A stretch of 64,000 bases of DNA, taken from assembly GCA_964592645.1 (NCBI GenBank), contig CAZQFV010000013.1:37558-101557 (forward strand), given 5' to 3'. How positions within the stretch are numbered: position 1 is the first letter of the stretch; each line of letters opens with the position of its first letter. The DNA is from CAZQFV01 sp964592645. Lineage in GTDB: Bacteria; Chloroflexota; Chloroflexia; DTKN01. The translations under genes and the position numbers were made by a program. The notes under the pieces are model-generated. The model saw only the letters and a program-made list of their open reading frames with translations, searched no databases and was not told the origin of the DNA. Positions 61,796-64,000 of this stretch are shown here, in pieces.

Positions 61796-61882
61796 CTAGC
61801 CGGCCCCCTCGCGGGGGCCCGCGTAGATATAGTAGCCCCAAAAAGACCAATAGCGGACGGCGAGCGTGCCGCACCGTTCCAT
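61796..61882 (-). CDS. Tyr-rich leader peptide of tyrS (28 residues)
   Basis: The ORF starts at an ATG at 61882 with AGGAGG seven bases upstream and ends with TAG at 61796. Its 28 residues begin MERCGTLAVR, contain the aromatic run YWSFWGYYIY (residues 11-20, four Tyr) and end AGPREGAG. The DNA for residues 21-28 overlaps a strong GGCCCCC-GCGA-GGGGGCC hairpin (61802-61819). Tyr codons are positions 11, 17, 18 and 20. A ribosome stalled there for want of Tyr-tRNA would leave segment 1 of the attenuator free. It is too short for ordinary gene prediction, but its site, composition and location favour a regulatory peptide. Confidence 0.78.
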   Translation of the reverse strand: MERCGTLAVRYWSFWGYYIYAGPREGAG

Positions 61883-61907
61883 CGGCCGACCTCCTCTGCG
61901 CAGGACC

Positions 61908-61936
61908 ATTCTAACATGGCGGGCACTGTATGTCAA
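61908..61936 (-). promoter_or_regulatory. Promoter of tyrS
   Basis: TTGACA (61931-61936), 17-base spacer, TAGAAT (61908-61913). The predicted transcript starts near 61901, leaving a leader of about 215 bases. Confidence 0.82.
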
Positions 61937-61955
61937 GCACCAATTTGTTGGCGAG

Positions 61956-61984
61956 TTGCCGGGGGCGGCAAGGCATGGTACAAT
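61956..61984 (+). promoter_or_regulatory. Putative promoter of the MoaD-like gene
   Basis: TTGCCG (61956-61961), 17-base spacer, TACAAT (61979-61984), divergent from the tyrS promoter. Confidence 0.5.
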
Positions 61985-62007
61985 TCGCCCAACACAGGAG
62001 GCTGAAG

Positions 62008-62301
62008 ATGTCGGAAACGCCCTGGGTCAACGTGTATCTCTACGGCAAGCTGCGCCGTTTCGCCGGGCAGCAGCGGCCGGACGACCTGTCGCTCGTCCAG
62101 GTCCCCATCCATGAAGGCGACACCATCGGCACGCTGCTGGCGCGTCTCGGTGTGCCGCTGTCCGAGGTGGGGCTGAACATCTTTCTCAACTATACCTACT
62201 CGGCGCTGGATCGCCCGGTCCATCCCGGCGACCGGCTGGCGGTGTTCCCCGACGACATGCAGTTGCTGTACAAATGGTACTGGGAGAAACGCTCGGACTA
62301 G
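62008..62301 (+). CDS. MoaD/ThiS-like ubiquitin-fold protein
   Basis: This 97-residue protein has a beta-grasp pattern: VNVYLYGKLRRFAG at the start, then PIHEGDTIGTLLARLGVPLSEVGLNIFLNYTYSALDRPVHPGDRLAVFPDDMQLLYKWY. The HPGDRLAVFP segment matches the end of MoaD-like folds. It ends YWEKRSD, without the terminal Gly-Gly used for thiocarboxylate formation, so it may be non-catalytic or differently processed. AGGAGG lies nine bases before the ATG. Confidence 0.78.
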   Translation: MSETPWVNVYLYGKLRRFAGQQRPDDLSLVQVPIHEGDTIGTLLARLGVPLSEVGLNIFLNYTYSALDRPVHPGDRLAVFPDDMQLLYKWYWEKRSD

Positions 62302-62408
62302 CTTCACCCTGTCTGCCCGCTTGGCGCTTGCGCCGGCCCCCAGCCTGGCGCGGGCGGTCTGAGCGCCGACCTTTCCGGCCGGCTTGGTGCTCACAAAATG
62401 CGCATCAG

Positions 62409-62921
62409 GTGAGCATCCTGATCAACGATGTCCTCTTCAACGTCCCGCTCTTTGGTTTCTATCTGCGGCGCGCCGGCCATGTTCCGGTGTCGGTAGTGTC
62501 CAGCAATGGCGGGATCGCTCTGGAACGGGCCCGGCAGCTGCTCTTGGCCGGCCGCACCGTGGCCATCTTTCCCGAGGGGGATATCAGCCCCCTGGAGGGC
62601 GGATTTCTCAAGCCGCACTCGGGCGTCGCCCGCCTGTCCCTGAGCACTGGGGCCCCGGTCATCCCCATTGGCATCCACCTGCAGCGCGAGCGTATCCGGC
62701 TCCTCACAACGCAGGTGTCGGGCAAGCCAGAGGTCGGGGCATGGTACTTTCGTGGGCGGTACGCGATAACCGTGGGCAAACCTCTGTACTTTACCGGGGG
62801 TACGGAAGATCGCGCCCACGTGCGCTCCGTGGCCGAGAGCGTGATGCAGCACATCATCCGCTTGGCCCAAGAGAGTGCCCAGCGGATGATGGGGACCCAG
62901 TCGGCCAGGTCCGCTCGATAA
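62409..62921 (+). pseudogene. PlsC-type acyltransferase, 5'-truncated remnant
   Basis: The readable part gives about 170 residues and carries acyltransferase motifs III and IV: VAIFPEGDISPLEGGFLKPHSGVARLSLSTGAPVIPIGIHLQR. The upstream part that should hold the catalytic NHxxxxD motif is absent; preceding sequence has stops in this frame and no family similarity. The remnant begins at a weak GTG at 62409 with no good Shine-Dalgarno sequence. It follows the MoaD-like gene by about 107 bases. A shorter functional protein is possible but would lack the catalytic His and Asp. Confidence 0.65.
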
Positions 62922-63350
62922 GCTCCGCAAAGGACTCTGCCACCATCTCCGCCCCGGCGCTGTCCGGGAGCGGGCCGTCCAGGGTAAAGTGCAGCCCACG
63001 CCGGCAAGACCGGCAGTCTACCTGGGCGAGTGAATCGAACGTGCCCAACCCAGACCGTGCCTGCGAGGGAGCTCGCGCCGTACAGTTTGGCCTACCACGC
63101 TAACAGCGTTCTCCCGTGACAACCGCTCTTTCCCCGTTGCGGACCTGGAACCAGGCCGTCGCGCCGGCCCCTGCTTGCGTCCCAGGTTACCATCGCGGAT
63201 TATCGTGCTTCTTCCTCGGCAGCTATGAACAGGCGATCGCAGACCTGGCAAACCGACGTTGGTATCACCGTCGGCGGGCGCGACGGGCCGCTGCCCGCCG
63301 GGGCTGGGACTTCTGTGGCGGCATAGTCAAAGTGCAAAGATAGTGCTGAG
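62922..63350. other. Gene-poor region with decayed coding fragments
   Basis: About 430 bases hold no convincing gene. A plus-strand fragment at 63203-63343 contains FFLGSYEQAIADLANRRW, which resembles a tetratricopeptide helix pair. A minus-strand fragment at about 62900-63048 reads DCRSCRRGLHFTLDGPLPDS. Neither has a start, RBS or sufficient length. They look like gene remnants. Confidence 0.4.
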
Positions 63351-63379
63351 TTGACTTGTAGCTCCCTGGACTGTATAAT
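63351..63379 (+). promoter_or_regulatory. Promoter of the DUF2007-like gene
   Basis: TTGACT (63351-63356), 17-base spacer, TATAAT (63374-63379), 40 bases before the ATG. Confidence 0.75.
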
Positions 63380-63419
63380 CGGCGTTGCGTCCGGCGCGCC
63401 GGCGCAGGAGGTTGACACG

Positions 63420-63824
63420 ATGCCCTTCTGCCGGTACTGTGACCAGGAATACCCCGAGGGGACCGAGGAGTGCCCGGCCTGCCATCACCTGCTGCTGCCG
63501 GGCCGGCCGGAGTGGCTTCCGTACGACCCCCAAAAGCCGCTGGTCGAAGTGACCACCGCGCAGGGGGCGCTGTCGGCCGAGTTGGTCCGCGGGAAGCTGG
63601 AGGTGGTGGGAGTCCCCGTGACGATCCGCCGCGAATCGGCCGGCGTTGTCTTGGGCCTGACCGTGGACGGCCTGGGCGCGCAGCACATCCTGGTCCCAGA
63701 GGACCTGGTCGAGGAGGCCCGGCAGGCCCTGGTGCGCCCCAGGAGGGCGATCAGGCCGCCCAGGCGTCGGAAGGGCATGCCCTTTACCAGGATGGGGCCC
63801 TGGGGAGGTCTCGCGTTCGCCTAG
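63420..63824 (+). CDS. Zinc-ribbon plus DUF2007-like protein
   Basis: This 134-residue protein begins with a small zinc ribbon (CRYCDQEYPEGTEECPACHHLL) and continues with a DUF2007-like domain (VEVTTAQGALSAELVRGKLEVVGVPVTIRRES and ILVPEDLVEEARQALV). DUF2007 is named a putative signal-transducing domain with structural similarity to ACT/GlnB-type folds, but its role is unknown. AGGAGG precedes the ATG. The C-terminal region is basic and low-complexity. Confidence 0.82.
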   Translation: MPFCRYCDQEYPEGTEECPACHHLLLPGRPEWLPYDPQKPLVEVTTAQGALSAELVRGKLEVVGVPVTIRRESAGVVLGLTVDGLGAQHILVPEDLVEEARQALVRPRRAIRPPRRRKGMPFTRMGPWGGLAFA

Positions 63825-63846
63825 AGAGCCGATCAATCGGAGGTGA

Positions 63847-63875
63847 TTGACAAGCGCCGGCCTCTTTGTTATAGT
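63847..63875 (+). promoter_or_regulatory. Promoter at the right window edge
   Basis: TTGACA (63847-63852), 17-base spacer, TATAGT (63870-63875). The transcript runs off the window; the first ATG lies close to the predicted start, at 63880. Confidence 0.7.
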
Positions 63876-63879
63876 GCAA

Positions 63880-64000
63880 ATGAGCACAATCCGTTTCGGG
63901 GCCCAGGTTGATGCCAGGTCCAAGGAGGTGAACACATCCCCGTACGGCCGCCGGCCCATCCCCTGAAGGGCCGAGACGGCCTCCCCCAGCACCGTCTCAG
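63880..64000 (+). other. Structured 5' leader or start of a gene, cut by the window edge
   Basis: A 28-codon ORF starts at 63880, nearly at the predicted transcription start. AAGGAGGT at 63922-63929 sits seven bases before an ATC at 63936, which opens a frame to the window end. GGCCGAGACGGCC (63970-63982) can fold on itself, or its GAGACGG part can pair with CCGTCTC at 63992-63998. These competing pairings suggest a regulated leader. No riboswitch class is assigned. Confidence 0.4.

Noticed and set aside
61708..61901. T-box riboswitch upstream of tyrS
   Set aside because: The segment TGGAACC does resemble the T-box core. I could not draw a Stem I with a specifier loop or the usual flanking AGGG and GCG, whereas a translated Tyr-rich ORF with a good RBS explains the leader. 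A covariance search would settle it.
63880..64000. M-box (magnesium) riboswitch at the window edge
   Set aside because: Some blocks resemble it (AGGTGA, CCGCCGGCCCA, CCGAGACGGCC), but the pairing partner TGGGT and the conserved GGCTCC are absent.

Overview
The window is about 64 kb of high-GC bacterial chromosome, densely coding on both strands, with no insertion sequence, phage or CRISPR array visible. Gene content fits the phylum Chloroflexota, probably Anaerolineae or a relative. The evidence is tandem acyl-CoA dehydrogenases, an FTCD fusion, a short archaeal/eukaryotic-type ProRS, bactofilin, a long SRP RNA with Alu domain, PT-rich linkers on exported proteins, and two secreted proteins that end in the same LPLV-type tail. 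The phylum is inferred from gene content; no 16S gene is present.

Layout. 1-5523 (minus): a DUF3048 protein (cut by the window edge), dnaN, an M14-like protein and two acyl-CoA dehydrogenases. 5768-10815: an M23 lipoprotein, then on the minus strand rpsU, a NYN-domain protein, a membrane-anchored subtilase and a small membrane protein. 10940-13980: a zinc-uptake operon (Fur-family regulator, ZnuA, ZnuC, ZnuB) with a palindromic operator on its own promoter. 14173-19985: FTCD, then maf, a phosphofructokinase and a secreted beta-propeller protein. 19998-23567 (minus): rplU, rpmA, rpmE, tdk, proS and an ASCH protein. 23834-36791: signalling genes (receiver, GAF, PAS, HisKA, degenerate GGDEF, MshEN, Ser/Thr kinase) mixed with dNK, yedF, ychF and a peptide-type solute-binding protein. 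36985-48985 (minus): clpB, a surface-glycan cluster (GT-C enzyme, two GT4 enzymes, a methyltransferase), a secreted glycoside hydrolase and a frameshifted Trm112-like gene. 49062-55441: secD/secF diverging from the SRP RNA, an ABC-2 exporter, a methyltransferase, tRNA-Leu, an FtsB-like protein and bactofilin. 55653-64000: a sugar nucleotidyltransferase/phosphomutase fusion, a corrinoid methyltransferase pair, tyrS, a MoaD-like protein, a truncated acyltransferase and a DUF2007 protein.

The most notable signal is upstream of tyrS. A consensus promoter is followed by a 28-codon ORF with an ideal ribosome-binding site and a tyrosine-rich core (YWSFWGYYIY). Directly after its stop codon come two mutually exclusive RNA pairings, the second an intrinsic terminator. 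This reads as leader-peptide attenuation of tyrosyl-tRNA synthetase, possibly extending to the methyltransferase genes downstream. Other points of interest are a diverged 65-bp repeat present twice, kinase-like proteins without ATPase domains, and several enzymes that appear to have lost catalytic residues.
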